A stretch of 64,000 nucleotides of DNA, from the NCBI GenBank assembly GCA_039930045.1, contig JBDSQB010000012.1, forward strand, positions 1 to 64,000, written 5' to 3'. Made by a program: the position numbers and the translations under genes. The notes below the pieces were generated by a model. It was not told the DNA's origin. It was given only the letters and a program-made list of their open reading frames with translations, and did no database searches. This document shows, in pieces, positions 34,734 to 43,151 of this stretch (position 1 is its first letter; each line of letters begins with the position of its first letter). Source of the stretch: Chthoniobacterales bacterium (GTDB lineage Bacteria > Verrucomicrobiota > Verrucomicrobiia > Chthoniobacterales > DASVRZ01).

Positions 34734-36185
34734 ATGGAAAGTATACGCACACAAGCCGCGAAAGGAGCGGGCTGGTCCGCAGCGGAAGGCATCGCCGGAC
34801 AGGTTATCTCGTTCCTGCTTTTTCTGGCGCTGGCACGTCTTCTAACCCCGTCAGATTTTGGCGTGGTGGCGGTGGCCAACCTGTGCGTGATGATTATCCA
34901 GGCCTTTATTTACCAAGGACTCGGGCAGGCCATCATTCAGTTTGCCGATCTGGATGACCAATATCTGGACACTGTTTTTTGCATCAACCTCGCAGCAGGC
35001 ATTTTCTTCTTTCTGCTGACCCTGCTGATGGCGCCGTGGGTCGGACATTGGTTTCAAACTCCCGGTCTGGCAGGGGTACTCTGCTGGCTTTCGCCCGTTT
35101 TTCTCATTTCGGGACTCACTGATGTGCAAAACAATTTGCTGGCCCGGAAAATGAATTTTCAAGCCCTCGCCCGGCGCACTTTGTTTTCCTATTTCGCGGG
35201 CGGCATCGTGGGCGTGGCCATGGCCCTGCGCGGTGGCGGAGTCTGGAGTCTGGTGGGGCAACAGCTAACCATAGCCGTAGTTAATCTCATCGTTCTCTGG
35301 ACGGCCAGTGACTGGCGTCCGGGTTTTCAGTTCTGTCCCCGACGCGCCCGGCGCCTGCTCATTTTCGGTGTGAAGATCTTCTGGGTGGACCTGCTTGGTT
35401 TGATTAACAGGCGCTCGGACCAGCTTTTTATCGGCAAATTTTTTGGCCCGCTGACCACTGGTTTCTACGCTGTCGGATCGCGCGTCTCGATGCTTCTCTC
35501 TGAGATTCTCGCAAAATCCATCGCGAGAGTTAGTCTGAGCGCCTTGTCACGTCTGCAAAATCAGACGGCCCGGTTTGCCGATGCCTTGTGCGAAATCGTG
35601 GAAATGCAGGGCGTGCTCGTCTTTCCCATTGCCATCGGTCTGGCGGTGGTAGCGCCCGAAGTCATGCACATCTGCTTTGGTGCCAAATGGGCCGCCTCTG
35701 TCCCGATAATGCAGGCCCTGCTTCTGGCATGTCCGTTCGATGCCCTTTCCGGTGCCCACCATTCCGCGCTCGTCGCCCAAGGCAGACCCGGCTGGTCCTC
35801 CCTGCTTACCACTGCACATGCAGTACTTAATCTGATCTTCTTCGCAGTAGCCATCCACTGGGGCGCGGTGGCGGTGGCGCTGGCCTTTTCATTGCGTGCC
35901 ATTCTCCTGTACCCCGTGGAATTGCTGGCCCTCCGCCATACCTTGCATTTCCCCATTCTTCGCTTTGGGAAACTAGTTTTTTTCCCCATCACGGCGACCT
36001 GTCTGATGGCTGGCTCGCTCATTCTGCTCCGCAAAGACCTGCTCTCCGCATGGCCGCCCGCGATCAATCTTCTGGTGTCCGTATGTCTGGGAGCCGCGAT
36101 TTACATTTTTCTGATCATCGGTCTCAACCGGACACTCTTTCAGAAAATCCGTCAGCTTCTGCTTCGCCCCGTGGTCTTGGTATAG
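34734..36185 (+). CDS. Lipopolysaccharide/colanic acid flippase, WzxC-like
   Basis: At 483 residues with about 14 helices, it has the WzxC-type start (AAKGAGWSAAEGIAGQVISF ... ARLLTPSDFGVVAVANL) and the mid-protein signature NRRSDQLFIGKFFGPLTTGF. This is the polysaccharide biosynthesis (Polysacc_synt_3) family that exports complex exopolysaccharide units. It is the second flippase of the locus and lies between two GT4 genes. Confidence 0.9.
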   Translation: MESIRTQAAKGAGWSAAEGIAGQVISFLLFLALARLLTPSDFGVVAVANLCVMIIQAFIYQGLGQAIIQFADLDDQYLDTVFCINLAAGIFFFLLTLLMAPWVGHWFQTPGLAGVLCWLSPVFLISGLTDVQNNLLARKMNFQALARRTLFSYFAGGIVGVAMALRGGGVWSLVGQQLTIAVVNLIVLWTASDWRPGFQFCPRRARRLLIFGVKIFWVDLLGLINRRSDQLFIGKFFGPLTTGFYAVGSRVSMLLSEILAKSIARVSLSALSRLQNQTARFADALCEIVEMQGVLVFPIAIGLAVVAPEVMHICFGAKWAASVPIMQALLLACPFDALSGAHHSALVAQGRPGWSSLLTTAHAVLNLIFFAVAIHWGAVAVALAFSLRAILLYPVELLALRHTLHFPILRFGKLVFFPITATCLMAGSLILLRKDLLSAWPPAINLLVSVCLGAAIYIFLIIGLNRTLFQKIRQLLLRPVVLV

Positions 36186-36195
36186 CCCTCTAGCC

Positions 36196-37428
36196 ATGAA
36201 AATTTTGATCATCTCCAATATGTTTCCACCCCACATCATGGGTGGTGCGGAGATGGCGGCGCATTCCCTCGCCCTCTGGCTGGCAGAGCAGGGACATCGG
36301 ATCCATGTGCTAACCTCCGCGCACGAGCGGAACCTAACTGGACTGCAAAATCTCTCCGAAAACCTGACCGTCGAGCGGCATTATTTTCCCAGCGTTTACC
36401 AAATCTACCGCGCCAGCGAACGCAACCCTCTGATGAAAGTCGTCTGGCATGCGCACGACCATTATCATCTCGCCTCCGAGCGCATCACCGCCGGGGTGAT
36501 TGAGCGTTTTCAGCCCGACCTCATCAACACTCACAGCTTGCAAGGCATCGGCTACAACCTCCTGCGCTCCATCGCCAAAAGCGGGCTGCCCTGTGTCCAG
36601 ACGCTCCACGATTTCGCGTTTCTCTGCATCAACGTGAACCGCTTCAAACACGGGCGCGAGTGCGACCGGCATCATCTTCCCTGCCAACTTTCCACCCTGC
36701 TCAAGCGCGCCTATCTCGAAAAAATCGAACGCCTCGCCTTCTGGTCTCCATCGCAGGCTTTGCTGGGTCCGCATCGTCCTCATTTGCCGGCACACGCGGA
36801 AGCGACCGCCATTCCATTGCCACTCCAGTTTGAGCAACCCGCCCTGCAGCCGCGCTCCACTTCCGGCCCGATCCGGCTGTTATACGTTGGCCAAGTCACT
36901 CCATGGAAAGGCGTGGGTTTTCTCCTCGAAGTCGTCAGCCAGCTCCCCAGCCAGATTCCATTTCAACTCGAAATCATCGGCGGAGGCAGCGACCTAACTC
37001 CGCTCATGGAAAAATACGGCAGCGATCCACGCATCCACTTTCGCGGCAAACTTCCCCCGGAAAAAGTCGGCGCCCACATGGCCCGCGCCGACCTCCTGCT
37101 TACTCCTTCGCTCTGGTTTGAAAATGCGCCGCTGGTCATTTCCCAGGCGATTCAGATCGGACTCCCCGTTTTCGCCAGCCGCATTGGCGGACTTCCTGAA
37201 CTCGTCGAGGATGGCATCAGCGGAAGACTTCTAGCTGCCGGCGACTCCACCGCCTGGAGCGCCGCCTTGAGCGAAGTCCTGACTCATCCCGATCTGCTGG
37301 ATCGCTGGCGGGCGGGGGCGATCACGTTGCAACCGCGCTTTTCGCAGAATGCCCTGGGCGAGCGCGTGCTCGAACTTTTTCGCCGGACGATTTCTCCGGT
37401 CGGTCAACCCGCTCTAGCCGCATGTTGA
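36196..37428 (+). CDS. Glycosyltransferase, GT4 family
   Basis: This 410-residue GT-B enzyme begins MKILIISNMFPPHIMGGAEM and has HSLQGIGYNLLR and TLHDFAFLCINVNRFKHGRE in the acceptor domain. That last stretch, with a cysteine pair further on, is seen in GT4 proteins that act on extracellular polysaccharides. The donor domain shows LLYVGQVTPWKGVGFLLEVV, GGGSDLTPLMEKYG and ENAPLVISQAIQIGLPVFAS. It overlaps the following membrane protein gene by 7 nt. Confidence 0.92.
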   Translation: MKILIISNMFPPHIMGGAEMAAHSLALWLAEQGHRIHVLTSAHERNLTGLQNLSENLTVERHYFPSVYQIYRASERNPLMKVVWHAHDHYHLASERITAGVIERFQPDLINTHSLQGIGYNLLRSIAKSGLPCVQTLHDFAFLCINVNRFKHGRECDRHHLPCQLSTLLKRAYLEKIERLAFWSPSQALLGPHRPHLPAHAEATAIPLPLQFEQPALQPRSTSGPIRLLYVGQVTPWKGVGFLLEVVSQLPSQIPFQLEIIGGGSDLTPLMEKYGSDPRIHFRGKLPPEKVGAHMARADLLLTPSLWFENAPLVISQAIQIGLPVFASRIGGLPELVEDGISGRLLAAGDSTAWSAALSEVLTHPDLLDRWRAGAITLQPRFSQNALGERVLELFRRTISPVGQPALAAC

Positions 37429-38858
37429 AGTCCACACCAGAATCCATGGCGCGCCTGCTCATTTTCAGCGGCTGGGCGGTGCTGCTCTTCTATTTCCCAA
37501 GCGGCTTGCTGCACTCCTGGATGGGTGCTTACGTTTATCTGCGCGACCTTTTGCTAGTCCTCCATCTCTTTGGATCGCTGGTTTATCTCGGAAAAAATGG
37601 GCAGCTTCATTCACTCCTTTCCAAGAGCTGGCTGCTCGGGCTCGTCCCTCTTTTTCTGCTCCCAGCGCTTTTCATCCCGGACATTCGGGTCGAGATGGGC
37701 GGTTACATTAAGTGGTCCTTCATCTGGCTGGATTGCATCGTCATCGGCCGACTGATCTCGCAGCATTTCTCTTGGAATCGCGCCGCGAAAATTCTCACCA
37801 TCCTCACCGCGGTGACATTGCTGGCAGACTTGGGCACCGGTTTTTACGAATGGAAAAATAACGTGTTTGCCATCCCCATGCGCGGCCAGCTTTCCCCGAT
37901 GGGCGTCGAGATGGGCAAGGATAGCACACTGAAAAATTTCAAGCGCATCAAAGGCTTGCAGCGCGACGTTTTCTCCTTTGCCAACCTCATGGGTATGGCC
38001 ATCGTCGGCGGGATTTGCCTCTTGATCAGCGTGCCAAATGGCAATGTTAGAATCGCCGCTGGCATCTGGCTCTGCCTCTTTTCCTTCATGCTCTACAACT
38101 CCGGCGGGCGCTCCGCGTTCTTCGGCGTGGGCGCGGCAGGACTCGTCGGTGGCGGACTCCTTTTTTCTCCGGAAATCGTGCGCCGGCATCTCTCGAAAAT
38201 CGCCCTCGTCTGGCTGGTCATCGGCCTGCTCATGAGTTTCATCGGTATCGGCGAATTCACCGAATGGTTTTCCTCGCACCTGATGAAAGGCTCCCACATC
38301 GGCGATCCCACCAGCGCCCACATGCGCGACGATAACTGGCAGGGCGTGCGCAGTGCCATCGCCAGCGTGCCCATTGTTCTCTTCACCGGCAGCCCGCTTG
38401 GCTCGATGATCGACTCCCAAGTCCAGCCCGTTTTTCATTGGGCCGACAACAACTACCTCTGGCTCCTCTACCATGGGAGTTTCATTAGTCTCGCCGGGCT
38501 CATCCTCTATTTTCGCAACGCCCTCGCGCGTCCCCTGCCCTCCAGCCGACTCTGGAGCAAGGACTGCCTCCTGCTCTTTCTCCTCTACGTCATGGGCGAG
38601 GCCATCGCGCGGGAGTCGCTCTCTTTTCTCGGCTGCATCCCGCTCTTCGTCGCCAGCGGTTACACCAATGGCATACGCGCCGTGAGTTCTCCGCGACTGG
38701 ATAACACCGAGACTCTCACCTCGTCGCACCTTACTTCGCTGGTAGTCAATCGCCCCAGTCCAGTTTCATCGAAATCACGCCGCAAACGCTCCGACTCCGA
38801 CTCCTTTGCGGACCGCGTCGCACGCCAATCCAAGCAAACTCCACCGCCCGACGCATGA
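37422..38858 (+). CDS. O-antigen ligase/polymerase-like membrane protein, paralogue 1
   Basis: The protein has 478 residues and about 11 helices. It shares long stretches with the next gene: PSGLLHSWMGAYVYLRDLLL, GLQRDVFSFANLMGMAIVGG, NSGGRSAFFGV, SHIGDPTSAHMRDD, HWADNNYLWLLYHGS and EAIARESLSFLGCIPLFVAS. The SGGRSA and HMRD...HWADN segments fall in or beside the large periplasmic loop, where Wzy/WaaL proteins hold their catalytic Arg and His. A basic, Ser-rich tail (SSKSRRKRSDSDSF) extends into the cytoplasm. Polymerase versus ligase cannot be decided. Confidence 0.72.
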   Translation: MLKSTPESMARLLIFSGWAVLLFYFPSGLLHSWMGAYVYLRDLLLVLHLFGSLVYLGKNGQLHSLLSKSWLLGLVPLFLLPALFIPDIRVEMGGYIKWSFIWLDCIVIGRLISQHFSWNRAAKILTILTAVTLLADLGTGFYEWKNNVFAIPMRGQLSPMGVEMGKDSTLKNFKRIKGLQRDVFSFANLMGMAIVGGICLLISVPNGNVRIAAGIWLCLFSFMLYNSGGRSAFFGVGAAGLVGGGLLFSPEIVRRHLSKIALVWLVIGLLMSFIGIGEFTEWFSSHLMKGSHIGDPTSAHMRDDNWQGVRSAIASVPIVLFTGSPLGSMIDSQVQPVFHWADNNYLWLLYHGSFISLAGLILYFRNALARPLPSSRLWSKDCLLLFLLYVMGEAIARESLSFLGCIPLFVASGYTNGIRAVSSPRLDNTETLTSSHLTSLVVNRPSPVSSKSRRKRSDSDSFADRVARQSKQTPPPDA

Positions 38859-40204
38859 GCCGATCCACGCGCCTCGACGACGACATCTGGCTGCCTCGGC
38901 TCATCATTTTGGGTTGGATCGTTATCTTTCTCAACCTGCCCAGCGGCCTGATGCATCACGTTCTCGGCGGCATGGTCTATCTGCGGGAAATCGTTTTCGC
39001 ACTGCACCTCGGCCTGTCGCTCTGGTGGCTCGCCAAGCGCGGACAGCTCCAATGGATGCTGCAACATTCCTGGGTCATTCTCATTGTTCCCATCATGTTA
39101 GCACCGGCGGTGATGGACCCCGACTACCGCTTCGAGGCCTTGCGCACCTGCAAATGGTCCATCTACTGGATCGACTGGATCATCCTCGGCCACTTCTTGC
39201 GCCTGAACAAAAACTGGGGCACCTGGCTCCGGGTTTTTCTAGCACTCACTGCGTTTGAACTAGTAGTCGAGCTAGTAGCCGGACTCTGGGAATGGCACGT
39301 CGGCGACTACCTTTTCAAAAACGAATGGGGCGAGCGCACGGCTCTCGGCGTCTTCAAAGGCAACGACCAGGTCTTGGATAATCAAATGCGCATCCACGGG
39401 TTGCAGCGCGATGTATTTTCCTTTGCCAACCTCATGGCCATGTCGGCAGTTGGCGGCCTTGCGCTTTTCTCTCTCGCAAAAAATGCCATCCAGCGCATCG
39501 GCACTCTTCTCTGGACGCTCGCCTTCGGGAGTTTGGTTTTTATCTCCGGCGGACGCTCGGCGCTCTTCGGAGTCGCAGCGGCTGCGGCCTATACAGTCTT
39601 CTGCCTGATCCGTCCCACGCTGGCTAGGAAATATGCCGTGAGTTTCGTCGGCTTCTGCGTGATCGTGGCCTGTGTCCTCAGCATGACGGGCGTGGGCGGA
39701 TTCACCGACATGGTGAGCGACAATGTGCTCGGCGGCTCACACGTGGGCGACTCCACCAGCGCTCACATGCGCGATGCCTTTTGGGTGCAAATGTGGGCCA
39801 GCTTCGCGCACAATCCCTTCATTCTTTTTCTCGGCGGACCATTCACCTCCATGTTAGATCGCAGCGTCGCCGTCATGTTTCACTGGGCAGACAACCAATT
39901 CCTCTGGAACCTCTATCACACCGGCATCGCGGGATTTGCCGGCGTGCTGCTCTACTTCTACAAAGTCATCGCGCCGGCTCCTAACAAAGACGATTGGATG
40001 GCGCGCCGTGCGCTCGTTTTCTTTCTAGCCTTTGTCATCGGCGAGGGAATCGCGCGCGAATCCATGACCTTCATCGGCTGCCTCCCGCTCTTCCTCCTCT
40101 GCGGCTATTACAACGGCAGTCAATGGTTGCAAAGTCACCCGCCGGCCTCCCGCTCGCGCTCCATGCGGCCATCCATCCTCGACCGCGTAAAACATTCCGC
40201 ATGA
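38855..40204 (+). CDS. O-antigen ligase/polymerase-like membrane protein, paralogue 2
   Basis: At 449 residues this tandem paralogue of the preceding protein shows LPSGLMHHVLGGMVYLREIV, GLQRDVFSFANLMAMSAVGG, SGGRSALFGVAAAA, SHVGDSTSAHMRDAF, FHWADNQFLWNLYHTG and EGIARESMTFIGCLPLFLLC at matching positions. It joins the previous gene by an ATGA overlap (38855-38858) and the next glycosyltransferase gene likewise (40201-40204). The pair looks like an old local duplication with clear divergence, so two different linkages or a polymerase/ligase split are possible. Confidence 0.72.
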   Translation: MSRSTRLDDDIWLPRLIILGWIVIFLNLPSGLMHHVLGGMVYLREIVFALHLGLSLWWLAKRGQLQWMLQHSWVILIVPIMLAPAVMDPDYRFEALRTCKWSIYWIDWIILGHFLRLNKNWGTWLRVFLALTAFELVVELVAGLWEWHVGDYLFKNEWGERTALGVFKGNDQVLDNQMRIHGLQRDVFSFANLMAMSAVGGLALFSLAKNAIQRIGTLLWTLAFGSLVFISGGRSALFGVAAAAAYTVFCLIRPTLARKYAVSFVGFCVIVACVLSMTGVGGFTDMVSDNVLGGSHVGDSTSAHMRDAFWVQMWASFAHNPFILFLGGPFTSMLDRSVAVMFHWADNQFLWNLYHTGIAGFAGVLLYFYKVIAPAPNKDDWMARRALVFFLAFVIGEGIARESMTFIGCLPLFLLCGYYNGSQWLQSHPPASRSRSMRPSILDRVKHSA

Positions 40205-41268
40205 AAGTGTTGCTCCGAATCCGTGGCGACGTGGACCAGTTTCCGGGCGGCGATTATGTCCAGCTTCTGGAAACCAAAGCTGCCCTCGAAAAACTAGGCG
40301 TCCACTGCACCGTCGCTCCTGGCTTGGAAAAAATCGCGGGCGAGTTCGATGTTGTTCACTTATTCAACACGACACGCGTCCACGAGACCTGGCTACAATT
40401 CCTCGCCGCTAAAGAGCAAAACCAACGCATAGTGCTTAGTCCGATCTGGCATTCGCTGGAAGACATGCGCCGCTTCTACCGTCACCTTTATCGGGTGCCG
40501 ATGTTTCCGATTGTTAGCTATCTCGCGGCCAAGGAATTTTTCTACGCGCGCCGCTCCGGACTTCCCATTCACCCTGCTGCCACACTGCGCTTCGCCTCCA
40601 TGCAGCGGCGACTCATCCAGGAATGCGACGCCATTCTTCCTAACTCGGAGACCGAACTCGAAGTCCTAACACGCGAATCTGGAGTCCAGCCCAAGGCGAG
40701 TTTCATTTCACCGCTGGGATTGAAACCGCGCACAGTGAAACCTAACTCGAATCGTCGCGACCTGATTTGCGCGGGCCGCATCGAACCCCGCAAGAACCAA
40801 CTGAGCGTCGTCCGCGCTTTCAAAAAATTGCGCCGCGATGGACGCAAACTCCGCCTCTACGGCCAGCGCAACGAGTCGCACGCGAAGTATGTTAGACAAG
40901 TCCTCAACGAATGCGTCGAAGGCTGGGTCGAATACGGCGGGAGCATCCCGCAAGAGAATTTGCTCGCTGCCTGTGAGTCGAGTCAGGTCGCTATCTTGAT
41001 GAGTTTCTTCGAGACATTTGGCCTCGCCGCCCTCGAAGGACTCTCCGCTGGCGCCATACTTTGCCTGAGCGACACCGCCTACAATCGCGGCATTTACGGC
41101 GACCGCGCGATTTACTCCGATCCCTATTCCGTGGATTCCATCGCCGAAGGTCTGGCCAAGGCCATTGATTTACCGTTGACCGATCATTCGTCCTTCCTCA
41201 AAACTTACACTTGGGAAAATGCCGCCAGAACCACTCTGCAAGCCTACCAGCATGTCGTCAGCCACTAA
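40201..41268 (+). CDS. Glycosyltransferase, GT4 family
   Basis: The 355-residue protein starts at the ATGA overlap (MKVLLRIRGDVDQFPGGDYV). Its donor domain shows ICAGRIEPRKNQLSVVRAFK, YGQRNESHAKYVRQVL, EYGGSIPQENLLAACESSQV and SFFETFGLAALEGLSAGAIL, the GT4 nucleotide-sugar motif. The N-terminal domain is short, with GGDYVQLLETKAALEKLG typical of GT4 acceptor domains. It overlaps the GT2 gene by 17 nt. Confidence 0.9.
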   Translation: MKVLLRIRGDVDQFPGGDYVQLLETKAALEKLGVHCTVAPGLEKIAGEFDVVHLFNTTRVHETWLQFLAAKEQNQRIVLSPIWHSLEDMRRFYRHLYRVPMFPIVSYLAAKEFFYARRSGLPIHPAATLRFASMQRRLIQECDAILPNSETELEVLTRESGVQPKASFISPLGLKPRTVKPNSNRRDLICAGRIEPRKNQLSVVRAFKKLRRDGRKLRLYGQRNESHAKYVRQVLNECVEGWVEYGGSIPQENLLAACESSQVAILMSFFETFGLAALEGLSAGAILCLSDTAYNRGIYGDRAIYSDPYSVDSIAEGLAKAIDLPLTDHSSFLKTYTWENAARTTLQAYQHVVSH

Positions 41269-42148
41269 CATCCTGTCGGTGCTGATCGTCACCTATCAGT
41301 CGCTCAACGAAATCGTTGGCTGTCTGGAATCCATCCCCTCCACGCTGAGCCAGGGCGCGGTGGAAGTCATATTAGTCGATAACGATTCCGGTGATGGCAC
41401 TGCCGAGTTAGTCGAACAAAAATTCCGGCACGTCACCCTTATTCGCGCTGGTGGAAATCTCGGCTTCAGCCGTTCTAACAATCTTGCCTTTGCCCGCTCC
41501 ACGGGCCAGGTGATCCTCTATCTAAACCCCGACACAATTGTTAACCCCGACGCTCTGGAGTCGTGTCTAACCCGGGTCATCAACGAGCCTAACCTCGGCA
41601 TCATTTCTCCCAAACTCGTCCAGGGCGACGGCACGCTCGATCTCGCCTGCCGCCGCTCCATTCCCTCAATCTGGGACGGCTTCACCCGGGCGACTGGACT
41701 TGCGAAATTTTTTCCGAAAGTCCGGCTCTTCGCTGGATATAATCTCACCTACCTCCCCGACAACGAGACCTATCCCGTCGGTTGCGTGAACGGCGCCTTC
41801 ATGATGGTTAGGAGAAACGTCCTCGATCAGATCGGTCTGCTCGACGAGCAGTTTTTCATGTATGGCGAGGACCTCGACCTCTGCTACCGCTGTCAGCAGG
41901 CAGGTTTCCAAGTGATCTACGATGGACGACACACCATCGTACATCTCAAGGGCCAGAGTTCCGCGAAGAATTACCGCGCCGCATCGCGTCAGATTTTCAT
42001 AGCGACGGAGCAGTTCTACCAAAAGAACTTCAACCCGCGTAATTCGTATCTAACTCGACTGAAATATCGCAGCCTTTTTTTCCTCTGGCGCGCGCTGGCC
42101 AAGACGATCGCCGTCCTCATTGGCTATAAACGTTCCCGACCCTTATAG
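41252..42148 (+). CDS. Glycosyltransferase, GT2 family (rhamnosyltransferase-like)
   Basis: This 298-residue GT-A enzyme has SVLIVTYQSLNEIVGCLESI, VILVDNDSGDGTAELVE, GGNLGFSRSNNLAFA and YLNPDTIVNPDALE (the DxD-like metal site is NPDT), then GAFMMVRRNVLDQIGLLDEQ and FFMYGEDLDLCYR with the catalytic ED. This pattern is that of WbbL-type rhamnosyltransferases, which fits a locus making 6-deoxyhexose, though the donor is not proven. It is the last gene of the exopolysaccharide locus. The start at 41252 is the first ATG matching the family N-terminus. Confidence 0.9.
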   Translation: MSSATNILSVLIVTYQSLNEIVGCLESIPSTLSQGAVEVILVDNDSGDGTAELVEQKFRHVTLIRAGGNLGFSRSNNLAFARSTGQVILYLNPDTIVNPDALESCLTRVINEPNLGIISPKLVQGDGTLDLACRRSIPSIWDGFTRATGLAKFFPKVRLFAGYNLTYLPDNETYPVGCVNGAFMMVRRNVLDQIGLLDEQFFMYGEDLDLCYRCQQAGFQVIYDGRHTIVHLKGQSSAKNYRAASRQIFIATEQFYQKNFNPRNSYLTRLKYRSLFFLWRALAKTIAVLIGYKRSRPL

Positions 42149-42171
42149 TCGGCTAACATCGGAGTTGCGGT

Positions 42172-43023
42172 CTAATGAAAAAGCCGCGCTTGGATTTTCC
42201 TAACAATCTCCACAAAGATTCCACCGCGTTTCCGCCAGGCGAGTTTGCGCTGTTTGTCCGCTGTTGTCTTCTCCTCGTTCCATGGAAACTCCGGCGAAAG
42301 CTTGGGATTTCCCTTGGGAGGAACCGCGAAGCCGAGAATGTAAGCCCGACGTGGATGGGTGGAATGATTCCACGTCGAATGATGCAGGGTGCGGCAGTGA
42401 TGAATCGTGCATCCGCCTGCAGGCAACGGGCACGCAACCGCGGCGGCTTCGTCAAATTCACCCACACATTCCAGCGCGTGAACCGACGGATCATTGCCCG
42501 GCGAGCCATGTTTCAAGACCGGTTTGCGATGCGAGCCAGGGAGATATTCGAGGCAGCCGCTCGACTGATCCACGTCCTGCAGCGGCATCCAGATACTGAT
42601 TTCCTGATAACCCGGCGGGTGGTTTCGGCGAAATGCCTCGTCCTGATGCCACGGGGTCGGCGCGCCGATCCTGGGCGGCTTCAAGATGGCGTGCTCGAAC
42701 ATGTATTTCGCGTCAGGCCCGAGTAACTGTTTGGCAATTTCCAGCGCGTTGGCCCGGAACTGAGTCTCCTTTAACTCGGGCGCAAAATACACGGGGTTGA
42801 TGATTTGCGGGGATACCGGCGTCTGGTCGTCCTTGTCCTGACCAACCATGTCGAAATGTGCGCCTTGTTCCCGTCCGGCTTTTTCCGAGAAAAGGCGGTC
42901 GTAGATTCCAATCAGACTCGCTACTTCTTCCGGCGGACTGATTTGATCGAGGCAGAGATAACCGTTCTCTTGGAAGAAACGAATCTGCTCCTCCGTCAAT
43001 AAGCCATGGTTAACATCTAACAT
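42172..43023 (-). CDS. Phytanoyl-CoA dioxygenase (PhyH)-family Fe(II)/2-oxoglutarate oxygenase
   Basis: From the ATG at 43023 the protein has 283 residues. It shows LTEEQIRFFQENGYLCLDQI, the N-terminal PhyH signature, the metal facial triad start WHQDEAF (HxD), SGCLEYLPGSHRKPVLKHGS, and the distal histidine in IHHCRTLHHSTWNHS. Such oxygenases hydroxylate small molecules; the substrate is unknown. It is convergent with the exopolysaccharide locus and divergent from the DUF255 gene, so membership in the locus is unlikely. The frame is open upstream to 43347, but that part is unlike the family. Confidence 0.88.
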   Translation of the reverse strand: MLDVNHGLLTEEQIRFFQENGYLCLDQISPPEEVASLIGIYDRLFSEKAGREQGAHFDMVGQDKDDQTPVSPQIINPVYFAPELKETQFRANALEIAKQLLGPDAKYMFEHAILKPPRIGAPTPWHQDEAFRRNHPPGYQEISIWMPLQDVDQSSGCLEYLPGSHRKPVLKHGSPGNDPSVHALECVGEFDEAAAVACPLPAGGCTIHHCRTLHHSTWNHSTHPRRAYILGFAVPPKGNPKLSPEFPWNEEKTTADKQRKLAWRKRGGIFVEIVRKIQARLFH

Positions 43024-43151
43024 CGCCTGAGAACTAGAGGATCGTCCCTCGGAAAGCAACCACATTTCTCCGGTTGGACTCGAGTCGGGTTTGAGCCGGT
43101 TGATCGCATCAGGTGCCTTGAAACCTGCCCCTAACCTCTTACACTTGTCCC

